From NCBI GenBank assembly GCA_033977485.1, contig CM066987.1:89064588-89128587 (forward strand): a DNA stretch of 64,000 bases, read 5' to 3'. The translations under genes and the position numbers were made by a program. Shown in pieces: positions 30,988-42,700 of the stretch (position 1 is its first letter; each line of letters begins with the position of its first letter). The notes beneath the pieces are model-generated. The model was given only the letters and a program-made list of their open reading frames with translations. It had not been told where the DNA came from and ran no database searches. Source of the DNA: Hydrangea macrophylla (Eukaryota; Streptophyta; Magnoliopsida; Cornales; Hydrangeaceae).

Positions 30988-33898
30988 TCAGCCGCGACCC
31001 CGACCCCGGCTGCGAGTCTGACGAGTCATACGTCTGAGAGGCTCCCCCTCTGACTCAGTCCCGCTGCCGCCATCAGTCCCACCGTGTCCGCCGCTGCCGC
31101 CGCCTCGGCCTCTGCCACCGCTGGTGCCCTCGCGGCCACCTCCGCCACGTCCAGCACCGCTACCTCCGGGAGTATCGCTGAGAGGGACGCCGAACTGCTG
31201 AAGCCGCTGCTGGAGCCGCCCCACCTGCTGAGACAGGACTGTATTCTCCTCCATCTGGAAGAGAAGGGATGAGTCCAGAAAATTGTTGAAAAGGCATTTG
31301 GAATGCTAAGAATATGGAAAGGGTAGAAGATCATACCTGGGCCCTCAACTGAACCGCAGCAGTCGCCCGAGCTCCCTCAGCCTGAAAACAAGAGTCAGGA
31401 ACAAAGATCAGTAAAAAGAGATACGATCCCAATCAAAAGTAGAGAAGGGGATAAAATTTCTTACCATCCACTCGTGCCCGAGAACCCACTGTCGCACGCT
31501 GTGGGCATACGACAGGCCCTCCTCCGCGTAAGCACGCGGGACAAGGTCGTAGTGAATAGGAATGGTGGGGGCGCCCTGCGAAAGTCGGGGGATCGTCGTC
31601 ACGTGAGGCTCGCCAAATGAGACAATCGACATAGTCCAGTCCCACTCAGGTAGGCCAGGGGGGCGGACCGCAGTAGGGACATGCTGCAAACAAAGGTAAT
31701 AAAACATGGGTGAAGAGTAAAAGGAAGAATTCACAAAAACAATAAAGGAATCATTTACTCACCCGAGTCACTTCCATCAGCGGGAAGTTCGGCATCAGCT
31801 TGGCGGCACGGAAGGCCGCGTATCCGTCAGGGTCGTCCAAGAAGCCGTGGATACCGAAGCCGGCTAGAGCAGCCGAGTAGTCGCCGTCCTGAAGTGTGTC
31901 TGTAGCCCTCATAGAGTCGGGAGGAGGGAACGGCACAAAGAATCTGGGAGCCGCTATAGACTGCCTGGTCACCCTCTCTCCCAAGTACCACGCCATGCCC
32001 TCTGACCTACCATCGAGTAGCAGTCTCATCGGGTCATACCCGGCCGACTCCTGAATCCCCGCGCTAGCCTCGGGTAGCGCCCTGAGCCACGGCTGCCACT
32101 GTACATGCTCCTCCCGTAGGTTCGTCAGGAAATTCCTGAACAAAACAAAGTCATGAGCCCCGGTCTTCCGCCCGACCCTGTCCTTCGTCCACTTCAGCCC
32201 CTGGGGCATGATGAGGGCGTCTGCAGCACGTGTCTCAGGAGACATCATGCGGAGATACTCATGGGACCAAATCTGTAATAAAAAGAGAGAAAGAAAAGAG
32301 AAATTAGTGTCGCAAGGTAAATAAACTTCCGGAAGTAAAATAAGCGAGAAAAAAAAAAAATATAAAAATAAATATATATGTACCTCCCACGCTCTCCAAT
32401 ACCCGCCGGTAGCTGTCGACTTGCCCCGGGAGATGACACTCATGTGACTGTACAGGATAGCTAAACCTGTACCACCCCAATCAAACTCGGTGACCCGATC
32501 CAGATGCTCCAGCGACGCCACCAGAGGAGCAGAAATCCGGTCGCCCTTGGTGCTCAACAAAGAGCACCCCAGCACGTACATCAAAAAGCCGCGGGCCATC
32601 TGCTCGTCCGAAAAGCCGGGTTTTCCCCGGAAAGTATCCATGAACCACCGAGCTGTAACCAGGGCCTCCTCCGGGACCACTCCTAGCAGCGGCTCCATCT
32701 GATCCCACTCCTGGTCCGTGAGGTGCCGCAGGGGCTCTCCCCCGAATGGAATCCCCGTAATCATCGAGAAGTCCAGCGGGGTCAACGTCATCTCGCCGAA
32801 GGAAAAGTGGAAGGTACTCGTGGTATCCCACCACCGCTCGGCCAGCGCATGTATCTGCTGCAAGTCGTTGGAGCTCTTCGTCAAGAGTTTGACGAAGTCT
32901 CCAAAACCCGCTGCGTCCACCAGAGCTCTCACGGTCGGGCTCAGCTCGGTGTACCACTCGTGGCCATGTGCAAGGCTGCCGTGGCCCTTCAGCACTTTGG
33001 GCTGCAGCTGCAAGAAAGAATCACAAGATTTGTTGTCAGAGAATAAATAAAAGGAGAAAGCAATGAAGAAGGAGATAAGTAATAAATAAAAGAAAAGAAA
33101 GTATAGAAGTGTTCACATAGGATTTCACAGGAGAGACATTCGTTTGCAAGTTAAGAGAAAATGAATAAAAGGAAACGCTCAGAATTTTAACAAGGTTTCA
33201 AAGAAAAAAAAAAAAAAAAAAAAAAAAAAGAAAAAAAGAGAAAGAGTAGTTTTTTTGTCCACCTACTTTGGAAAACATGCATATACAAGTTTTAAAGGAG
33301 ATTTTGGGCCCGAGTCTGGTTGCAAAAAGGAATGCGTGATTGCAAATATTCACGAATCAATCATTTTGAATAATAAAATGGCATTAAGAAAACTCGCCAG
33401 GACGGTAAATACAGGAAAAGGTTCGTGATTTCATTTCTACGAGCATTGGATTTCATTATTCACAAGCAATGTTTGAGATTTCGATTAAATGGTTTTCAAA
33501 AGTCGTTGAACAAAATCAAAAGGGAAAATAAAGGATAAATCGAGCATAAAATTCATTTTCTATTTTATTTATTTATTTTTCAAAAGTTCACGAGAAATAA
33601 AAATAATAAAATTTGAATTCCTTTACGAAAGGCATGGAATAAGATATTCGAGACGCTCGAGGGCGCCACAAACATGACATTTGAAATAGGGTATCTAAAA
33701 GTGGTGACAATCCTACGTGACATTCACAAGGAAGATATACGGGAAAGAAATACGAGAAATAGACAAAAGGGAAGCGTTTACCTCGCGCTTGAACGCGCGG
33801 ACTGACAAATGCTCATCAGGGTCTCTCAATAAGAGAGTAGCATCTGGATGATGGGTGGCCGTGTACTTGGCCTTCTTCTTCCTAGAACCACTCGCCAT
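30988..33898 (-). CDS. Antisense plant-mobile-domain protein, spliced (inner copy 1, intact)
   Basis: Six coding exons on the minus strand: 33898-33782 (117 nt), 33007-32384 (624), 32272-31763 (510), 31683-31465 (219), 31381-31337 (45), 31254-30988 (267). All lengths are multiples of three and all introns are GT...AG, several with strong donors (GTGAGT, GTAAGA). The product is about 593 residues: a basic start (SRKKKAK, NLS-like), the PMD core in exons 2-3 (RWWDTTSTFHFSFGEM, LDRVTEFDWGGTGLAIL, GYWRAWE), a short helical stretch (exons 5-6, QQVGRLQQRLQQF) and a Gly/Arg-rich tail. A 5' untranslated intron (34016-33902) has donor GTAAGT. Host PMD proteins such as MAIL1/MAIN act in silencing and development; the role here is unknown. 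Introns survive because the element's own RNA is the opposite strand. Confidence 0.85.
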
Positions 33899-34140
33899 AA
33901 CCTGTCAAAAAACAAGAAAAGAAGAAAAAGGGAGATTCGCACGTTAAAATTCGTGAAAGTTCAGGAAAACAATGAAATAAAAGAGTTTAACCGAACCATG
34001 ATCTAGCAGAACTTACCTGTGGACGTCGTAAATCGATATAGAAGCGGAGAAGAGGATGAGAGAAAATTTCTTCAGAGAGATTTCGAGATGGAGAGAGTGA
34101 GAGAATGAGAAAATGTGTTGAATCCCGGCGGTTTTAACCA
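33899..34140 (-). promoter_or_regulatory. 5' UTR, UTR intron and promoter-proximal region of PMD gene (inner copy 1)
   Basis: The minus strand shows donor CAG|GTAAGTTC at 34017/34016 and acceptor TTGACAG ending at 33902, three bases before the start codon. The non-coding exon above 34017 is pyrimidine-rich. No strong TATA box is seen; TTAAAA near 34130 is the best candidate. Confidence 0.55.
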
Positions 34141-34281
34141 CTGCCGCTCAAACGCGGCACTCAAATTTCCGTGCGCGGCAGTCAGTCAACTGCCGTGCGG
34201 CACTCGCCGAGTGCCGCAACGGTATTCCGTGAGTGCCGCGCGGCAGTCACGGACTGCCGCAGAAAGCCGCGTGTGCCGCGA
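34141..34281. promoter_or_regulatory. Palindrome array upstream of PMD gene (inner copy 1)
   Basis: Repeated CGGCA(G/C)TC...TGCCG palindromes directly upstream of the PMD non-coding exon, of the same type as the LTR and ORF-A arrays. Confidence 0.7.
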
Positions 34282-34437
34282 TTATGGCGATTCAAAGATA
34301 TTTGCATTCCCCCCAAAAATTCAAATCAAGTCCCAAAAATTGAATTTGAGGCCCCAAAAATTGCCCTCATTACACTTTTGGCCCTTAGGGTCGTTTCATA
34401 GGTACACTTTGACTACAAATTTTGGGGTTTCAAAAAT

Positions 34438-35213
34438 ATTCGAGCCCGTGGGCCCCCTTTTTTGAAAAATTGGAGATATTTGAGCCTGTGGGCTCGGATT
34501 TATGTTCCCGGTTTTCGCAACGGACCTGCGATTACCCCTCTTTTGGAGAATATAACGGATTTATATTCCCGGTTTTCGCAACGGACTTGCGATTACCCTC
34601 GTTTGGAGAATATAACGGATTTATATTCCCGGTTTTCGCAACGGACTTGCGATTACCCCTCTTTTGGAGAATATAACGGATTTATATTCCCGGTTTTCGC
34701 AACGGACTTGCGATTAACCCTCGTTTGGAGAATATAACGGATTTATATTCCCGGTTTTCGCAACGGACTTGCGATTACCCCTCTTTTGGAGAATATAACG
34801 GATTTATATTCCCGGTTTTCGCAACGGACTTGCGATTACCCCTCTTTTGGAGAATATAACGGATTTATATTCCCGGTTTTCGCAACGGACTTGCGATTAC
34901 CCCTCTTTTGGAGAATGTAACGGATTTATATTCCCGATTTTTGCAACGGACTTGCGATTACCCCTCTTTTGGAGAATATAACGGATTTATATTCCCGGTT
35001 TTCGCAACGGACTTGCGATTACCCCTCTTTTGGAGAATATAACGGATTTATATTCTCGGTTTTCGCAACGGACTTGCGATTACCCCTCTTTTGGAGAATA
35101 TAACGGATTTATATTCCCGGTTTTCGCAACGGACTTGCGATTAACCCTCTTTTGGAGAATATAACGGATTTATATTCCCGGTTTTCGCAACGGACTTGCG
35201 ATTAACCCTCGTG
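34438..35213. repeat. 3' UTR minisatellite, 60-bp units (inner copy 1)
   Basis: Two GAGCCCGTGGGC units (34438-34497) and then about 12 units of 59-61 bp beginning ATTCCCGGTTTTCGCAACG. Frames of 20 codons stay open through parts of it only because 60 is divisible by three; I do not call a gene. Confidence 0.92.
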
Positions 35214-35440
35214 ATCAAATCAAAAGCACTCTTATGACTCCTGTGACAGATTCTCAATAGATAATCTTCCCTGACTAACACGCCACGAAATGCGCGTCAT
35301 ACATAAGGAAAATGTGATAAGCATGACATTTACATAACTAGGTTAACTCAGACAACACCATTGCATAGCACGTGCATCACGACAGGATAGGTGCATCCAT
35401 CCGTGTGACTATTTGCGTCTGTGAATGATCAACCCATGCC

Positions 35441-35651
35441 TGAACTACGCTTTGGTCTGATTCCTGACAGGGATACGTAGGCAGCTCGTCAGGGAGCCCG
35501 ACCAATTAGGATTCCGCTGCACGCCCGTTTTGCAACGCATTTTTGTTTTCGCCTAAATTCGACAGTCAGGTCAAAGGCTTGTCTTCACACAGGCTTTGAC
35601 ATTCACTTATGGGACGCGTTGCTCCACAAGCTCTGTCAAAGAGGGGCAAAC
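35441..35651 (+). other. Pre-LTR hairpin module and polypurine tract (inner copy 1)
   Basis: Hairpin module at 35441-35484 (ATTCC-TGACA-GGGAT stem, then ACGTAGGCAG). The polypurine tract AAAGAGGGGCAAAC at 35638-35651 abuts LTR 2, as expected for plus-strand priming. Confidence 0.8.
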
Positions 35652-38594
35652 TGTAGACACCCCAATTTTGACCGGCCGTCGAATTTAGGAGAGCGTCACC
35701 TCCACGTCCAATGATGACAATGACCGAGAAATTCGAAGTATTCCAAGCTCTTCAGAAAATTCTCCAAAACGCGATAAAATTTCACAGAAAGACGGAAATA
35801 CCAGGTATTCAGGAGAATTCAGGTATAAAACACAACTTTTGGAAAAGATATTCAAAAATAATTTGTTTCAAAAAGAGAAAAGACCTAAAAGGGGAATTTT
35901 AGTCAAAACCGGCACACGGCAGGCTTCTGCGGCACTCGGTGACTGCCGCACGGCAGTCACAGAGTGCCGTGCCGGCACTTGTCAAGTGCCGCCGCAGGTT
36001 TCTGACTGCCGTTCGCTTCCAAAGTCTGTATTTTGCAGAGCAATACGTATGCGCATGCAAATAAGAACAAAAACTGATAAAGTAAGACTGACAAAGTTGC
36101 GGCAATCCATTAATTGCCGCGGCATTTGGTGAATGCCGCGCGGCAGTCATGAAGTGCCGCAACGGCATTTGATGAATGCCGCAGCGGTAGTCACGGACTG
36201 CCGCGTCAGTGTCTGGACTGCCGCGCTGGACAGCAGTCTGCATAATTTCAGAAAGTACACATTGTACCAACTAATGAGGGAATTACACCTGTTTTTTACT
36301 CCGAAATTCACCAAAAATACCTGGTAATTTTGCTTATAAAAGAGAAGGGATCTTCCCAAAAGAGGAGACCAAGAAGAACACCAAGAGACATATTGGGAGA
36401 GAGAGCACATACTTCCAATTCACCCACATTTTTTTAAAAAAAAGAGAGTGTTTAGAGAATTAGAGAGAAGAGCTTGGAAGATCTTCAAAGAAAAGAAAAC
36501 TTTGAGGATAATTTGGAGGTGATCCTCTAACCATAGATTATTAGCTTATCCTTTCTTCCCATCTCTAGTCTTAAAATCTTTCATTATTTTTCTTTGTTTA
36601 TCAAGTAAACTTAGGAGTTTCTTTTGTTTCCATGTTACTTTCTTCCATTTTCTTGTTTACTTTCTTCTCTTGAAGGTCTTGGAGATCTTCAATATCTCTT
36701 TTGGCCTCTAGAGTATGATCTTTTGAATCCTATGTAGGCTTGTGCTTCACATAGGAGTCTAAGTTTAATCAATACTTCATAAGAGGATCCAAGTCCACAC
36801 TCATGATTTGGGTCTCCTAAACTTGGTGTCTTGAGGAATCCTTTCAATATTCCTTTAAGACTCATGAGTCATGGTCATGTCCCCCCTCTCTAATGACCAT
36901 TAAATGGTAGGAGAATGTAGTTTTGAAGTCTAAACCCCTCTCCATGGTTTAGATTTCCCTATCTTATAGATTTCATGAAGTCTATCCATATTTCATTTGA
37001 AATCTATGAAGAATAAAGGTTTGTAGTCTCCCATGACCATCAAATGGTAGGAGAAATGGTTTGGTTCAACTCAACTTCATAGTTTAATAGTTGGAGTTAC
37101 CAAATAAAAGTTGAACTAGCAAAATAAAAACAGTGAATCCACAAACTGTTTTTGATCAAAGATTTTTAGTTCAAAATCTAACCGTTGAAACTAAGTGAAA
37201 CCAACGGGAAAGTGTCAATAACACATTGTTCTACCACTGTAATTTTTGTTTTGAGGTGGTTTCATGTTTAGAATGGTTTGATCATGGGTTTTGTGAAGCA
37301 ACAATAATCTGTCCAGAATTTCAGAATAGTTTCAGAACAGCAACACTCTTTTGAAATAATTAAATCAGAGTTCTAACAAAGTTTATATGACCCAAAATAA
37401 TTTTTTCCAAGTAGATTGATGTGTTAGGAAGTCACCCTAAAAAGAACAAAGCAATTCTGATTTTTTTACTATTTTTAATAAATCGTGCAAGAATTCTGGA
37501 CAGGAGATTGTAAGATGCTGAGTGATGTCTAGTGTTTTCCATATTCTCGGAGATCTAACCGTTGAAACCTTGATTTTCTTTTTGATTTGGAAACTAGACT
37601 CACAAAGGCATTCTGTGTCCAAAATTCATCAACATCAAACCATAAGAGACGTGTTTTTTATTTCTTTTAAGTTCTGGTCTGCTCTCTGTAATTTTCAGAG
37701 TTTTTATGACACATTTGACTTATTTTGTAAATAAGGATCTAAATGACTTTTTTATGATCTAGGGCTTAAACCATGCTTTAATAATGATTAGTTGAGCTTG
37801 AATTCAAAGTTTAAGAGTATTTCATAGTTTATCCTTGTCCATGTACATATTCATCCATATGGTTTGACACTTATAATTAAGACTTATTTGCTTTGGATTT
37901 AATTACATTAGATAGATGTAAGCTAGAAATTTAGGATTGTTATTTCTAACATCGTATTTTGCATATCATGTGGACTAACCCTTTGTTTTGTAGCGCTATT
38001 AAGGTACGATTTCTCGATCCCTCTCTAGTTTATTAAATTTCTTGATTTTATTTGATTTTTGACCTCAATGCGCGACACCCTAGAATTAGGTTTTGCCTTA
38101 TGTGTATATGTGATTAGAGACTCTTTTTAGGATTTTCTTTTGTTCGCATGAATTGCACGTTTATTATCGCTGCTGGATCCCGGGTAAGTTCACTTGTTCT
38201 CTATTGCATATCATATCGCTTGCTACCTGAATTATGTGGCTTTTGAATGATATTTTGTCAATTGCAATTTTACACCCTTTGGACATGCTTTTGTGATGTA
38301 TATGTATATATTTATTAGTTGAAGGCATGCTTAGATTAATAAATTTAATTAAAAGGATGTTGAATAGAGGCCTATCGCAAGATAGGATGAGAGAGGGTGT
38401 TTTAGTCCGACGGGCTCCTTCCTCTCTCATTCCATAATCCCCGGACCTAGTTAATCTTTGGTTTCGCAAAAAGATCAGTTTGCTTTTAAAATGGTTTCTT
38501 AATTTTCCTTTTAAAAAAAAATTAAGTGGCGACTCATTTTGTTTTAGAAATTGATTTTGAAAAGCTGTGGGTAAGTCAACCTGCGATATCCACA
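35652..38594 (+). repeat. Inner LTR 2 (shared middle LTR)
   Basis: 2943 bp, serving as 3' LTR of copy 1 and 5' LTR of copy 2. Palindrome arrays at about 35911-36016 and 36103-36241; TATAAAA at 36335-36341. It has a few private changes, for example GCATGAATTGC near 38148. No target duplication flanks it. Confidence 0.95.
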
Positions 38595-38597
38595 ATT

Positions 38598-38647
38598 TGG
38601 CGACTCTGCTGGGGATCGAACCCAGAATCTCTGGTTTCGCAGACCAG
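38598..38647 (+). other. Extended tRNA-Arg primer-binding site (inner copy 2)
   Basis: The same 50-nt complement as at 20897-20946. One spacer base just before TGG is changed (C to T), outside the pairing region. Confidence 0.88.
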
Positions 38648-38743
38648 AATTCTGATTTTGGGTTCACTTGAGGATTAGACTTGAAAAATGTCCTTTTAAT
38701 CAAATTAATTAATCTTTGTGTGCCTGTTGCATTTGACTTTCAT

Positions 38744-38911
38744 GTCCAGCCAGTCGATTGCACGGAACTATGACCTTGGAGGCTCGGGGCAACCCGGTCG
38801 GTCAAGTCATCATGGGACTGTGTGATCACCCTTGATCTCGTACCATGATTTGGTATATGAAGCATCCTATCGGGTGTGTGTCAAGGGTCCCTTGTTTGAC
38901 CAAAACCCAGC
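38744..38911 (+). promoter_or_regulatory. Conserved leader block with GNRA hairpin (inner copy 2)
   Basis: Almost identical copy of 21043-21210 with the CGGG-GCAA-CCCG stem-loop. Confidence 0.45.
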
Positions 38912-39504
38912 TATTGCATAGTAGCTTCCATAGAACCTTTCAATCTTAGGAAATCAATTCTTGGTTAGGGTTATGTGCTAGGAAGTTTTGTATGCCTGGA
39001 AAGGATTACTTGAGATGATGACGATGCTTGCCTAATAGAAGATGTGTAAACTTTTAAATCACTGTTGAGCAGTTCCCTTTGTGTCCCACGACATCTAGGG
39101 ACATGTTGAACCTTGATTATAAGATTACGTCTCTTATATCATGTTCAGCTAAGCATCATTGACCTTGTATGCATCCAAACCCATGAAAAGTACGGTGATA
39201 ATCCAATCATCTGTCCCTTCTGCCCAAGGAATTTTAAATCCATCTTTGAAAGTAAGCAGATTTTGCCGTCTTTATTCCAAAGTTTTTAATCACTTTTCCA
39301 AAATTCTGGCAGTTCATTTTCGATTAAAAGCCAAACCAAGGTTATTCATCCGCTAAGACACTTTTTAAAACAAGAGTTTCAACCCAATCACTTTTTGAAA
39401 AGCGCGATCCGAAATTCTTGAAAATTGTTTTCTAAAGAGTTCATCGGAAATGCTTTTCAAATGAATTTCGAAAATGCTAAAATCGAAGGGTAAAGAGGGT
39501 CGCA

Positions 39505-39787
39505 ATGAATGGAGAAATCATCGTACTTGGCATGGGTAAGGATTTTATGTGCTTATGTGCTTATGTGTTAGGACTAGGATTTTCTCTTTCTTTGGCATAT
39601 AGAGTAGGCACACACACACACATGCATTGCATCCGCATGACTTACAAAATAAAAGTTTTGCTAAAATAAAGGTAAAAAAGGTTTTTCTAAAAAGAAATTT
39701 CCAAAATTTATTGTAGGAGCAAAAATAGCAAACCAAGGGTGGTTTAGAGGTCCTACGGCAAGGTTAGTGAGAAGAGGATACGTTGAC
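39505..39787 (+). other. Candidate short first gag exon and intron (inner copy 2)
   Basis: ATG at 39505, exon to 39535, donor GTAAGG, intron 39536-39716, second exon from 39717. Frame is kept into the Met at 39788, as in copy 1. Confidence 0.55.
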
Positions 39788-42700
39788 ATGGCCGAAGAGA
39801 GAAACAATGAAGAGATGACCGGACTGAGGGTACTAGTTGAGCAGCAGGCAGAACAGATGCGAAGACAGGCTGAAAACATGAACCGAATGATGGGAATGAT
39901 AGAGGAGCTGAACCGCCGACCGCCGCATGTGGTTCCACCTGTCATGGACCCGCCTTTGGGAGGAGGAGACGGGGATTGGTTTGACGATCAAGAGGCGCAT
40001 TGGAATGATGCACTGAGAGCCAACAGAGACAGGGAAAAAGATGAGAAGGAGAAGCTGCTGACCGAGAAGATAGAAAAGTTGGAGAGGGTAATGCGCAAAG
40101 CTCAAGGGGTGGATACTTATCTGATGGAACTGGAAGGGTTGTACGACGGAGTCCATGAGACGCTGCCGGCCGGTTTTAAAATGCCCGTCTTTGATAAATT
40201 TGATGGCACAGGCAACCCCCGCAGTCATGTCCGAATGTGCATAGGGGCTTTTCAGCCTAGTGGGCTGAGCACTACCATGATGGCTGTCCTTTTCCAACAA
40301 ACCTTAATAGGAGCCGCTTTATCGTGGTATCTTACACTTGAGCCAAGCAAAACCAGAGTATGGGAAGAAGTGATTAAGGCATTTGTGGCACAGTACGAAT
40401 ACAATCAGGACTTGGATGTTACTATCCGAGATTTGGAAACAACCAGGCAGGGGAACAAAGAATCATTTGCCGAGTATTTAAGCCGATGGAGAGGGAAAGC
40501 TGCGAAAATGGTGCAAAGGCCACCCGAGAAGGACCAGATCCGAATGTTGATGAAAAATCTACAGCCAGTTTATCAGGAAAAGATGAGGTTCCAGTCAATC
40601 AATACCTTTGCTGAGGTATTCGATGTGGGGACGAGAATCGAAGATGTAATCCAAGAAGGAACAATCAAGAAGGAAGAACCACAGAACCGATATCGGAGGC
40701 CTAGCTATGGGTCGAATGGAGGGCATTCGGGAGGTCACTCTGGCCCCACCGATGTCAATGCACTTAGAGAGCCGGAGAGAAAATTCGACATCACCAAAAG
40801 TCATCCAAGAGGAGGGGAGGATAATCCAATGAGGAAGTTTTCAGATTTGGGAGTATCTTTATCAACCGCCCTCGACAGGCTGTTAGCGAAAGGGCATCTC
40901 TGCCAGCTGGAACCTCGACCCCCGCCGAGTCCACTCCCGCCATACTTCAAAGGAGACCTCTATTGCAAATATCACCAACAAAAGGGCCACTCGACCGATC
41001 GGTGCATGAGGTTAAGGCATGACATACAGGACCTCATTGACAACAAAGTGATATCCGAGCCACCTGTCAAGGCTCCCAATGTCACCAAGAATCCACTGCC
41101 AAACCATCGTGCCGTACCACCGCCGCGGGGCCTTTACTTCTTGGGAGTAGAAGAAGTGACATTTGATCCGTCCAAGCTAATCACAAAAGTTGGGGAACCA
41201 AGGAAGTTTTATCAGTCACCGGAGAATCTGGGAATCTGTATGATGGGAAGCCAGCCAGGGATATGGGAAAACGAAATGACGAGGCAGTCAGATTGGTTGG
41301 TCCAAGAAAGCAATGATCGGAACATAGGCCGGATAGGGGAGGATGATCTATGGTACCAAAGCGACGAAGAGGTAGAAGAGGGCTCAAAGACCGTTTCAGA
41401 AACCGACGATATTTGGGCAAAAGAAGAAATTGACCACTTGACTCGGTCTGGTAGGCACTTCAAGCCACATGAATTAGAGGAAGATCACCCGGGGAGAGAG
41501 CTGGAGAAAGGGAAAGGAAAGATGAATGAGGAAGAAGAAGAGGATAGAGTCCTCAAGCAGATGAAGAAGACTCAGGCTAACATCACTGTTTGGGGATTGC
41601 TGATTGCCTCCAAACGTCATAGGCAAGCGGTCCTAGACGCCCTTAATCAATTTGACGTGTCTATCGACACCACCCCGGAAGACCTCGTAGGGCTGATCAA
41701 CAAAATTCCGACTTTGGCTATTGCTTTCTCATCAAATGACTTACCGCCGGGAGGGCCCATACTCAATAAGCCTTTGTACATCACTGTTGAATATTTGGAG
41801 AACACCGTACCCGCTTGTCTCGTTGATAACGGATCTGCTCTTAATGTGTGTCCTTTCCGCACAGCCAAACGAATGGGCTTGGATGAATCTTCTTTTGTGC
41901 CGTCTCAACAAAAGGTCCGGGCATATGATAACACCCAAAGAGCAGTCATGGGCATCATCTTTCTTAACCTTGCTATCGGGCCAATGGATAAAGGAGCCGA
42001 GTTCCAAATTATCGATATCCCCGCTTCTTTTAATCTACTGCTGGGAAGGCCTTGGTTGGACAGTTTGGGCGCTATAACGTCAACAATCCATCAAAAAGTT
42101 AAGTATGTCTGGGAAAACAAAGTCTGTGATATCCTCGGGGACAGTTGGGTTCGATCATCTGAAGCATCGTCAAGTGCACCGGTCCTAGAGTTACAGCTGC
42201 AAGAAGAAGAAGCAAAAATGGGAGGATTCGAGTTCATCAGCGTGATAGAAGAAGGAAAGTCGGGAGAGTCCCTACCACCCCATTTTGATCAATATGCTAG
42301 TCCAGTCGTCGCCGGAATCATGAAGAAGATGGGATTCTTTCCAGGATTGGGGTTGGGAAAGAACCTTCAAGGCCTGCCAGAGGCCCCAAGAATCCCTACT
42401 CAGACTCACACTCACGGTCTTGGGTACCAGCCAACAAAGAAGGAGCTGAGAACAAAGAAGAAGGACGTCAATGCGCCACTAGACCCTTACTTGAAGACCC
42501 TCAACGGGTATTTTGTAAAGGAAGGAGAAGATTTCCCCTTCTGTGGTTTCCCAGAACCATGGATGGACCAAAAAGACAAATGCATGAAGCCGGGGTTCGA
42601 GATCTTCTTCTCCCATGAATTTTCTGGGTACAAAGACCCATTTTTGCAAATGCCTGAAAAATCTGTTGCTGCCAAGGACTGGGTTGGTATGCTGGACGGT

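Noticed and set aside
32481..33050. Plus- and minus-strand ORFs of 70-158 codons overlapping PMD exon 2 (and the twins near 50181-50750 and 15268-15908)
   Set aside because: They are out-of-frame readings of the GC-rich PMD exon, which has the only recognisable protein.
34498..35213. CRISPR-like array or a 20-residue repeat protein
   Set aside because: The units adjoin directly with no unique spacers, and open frames arise only because the period is a multiple of three.
35652..38594. Two independent adjacent insertions rather than a dimer
   Set aside because: The two internal regions share one LTR with no target duplication at it, and CCAGG flanks only the whole array.
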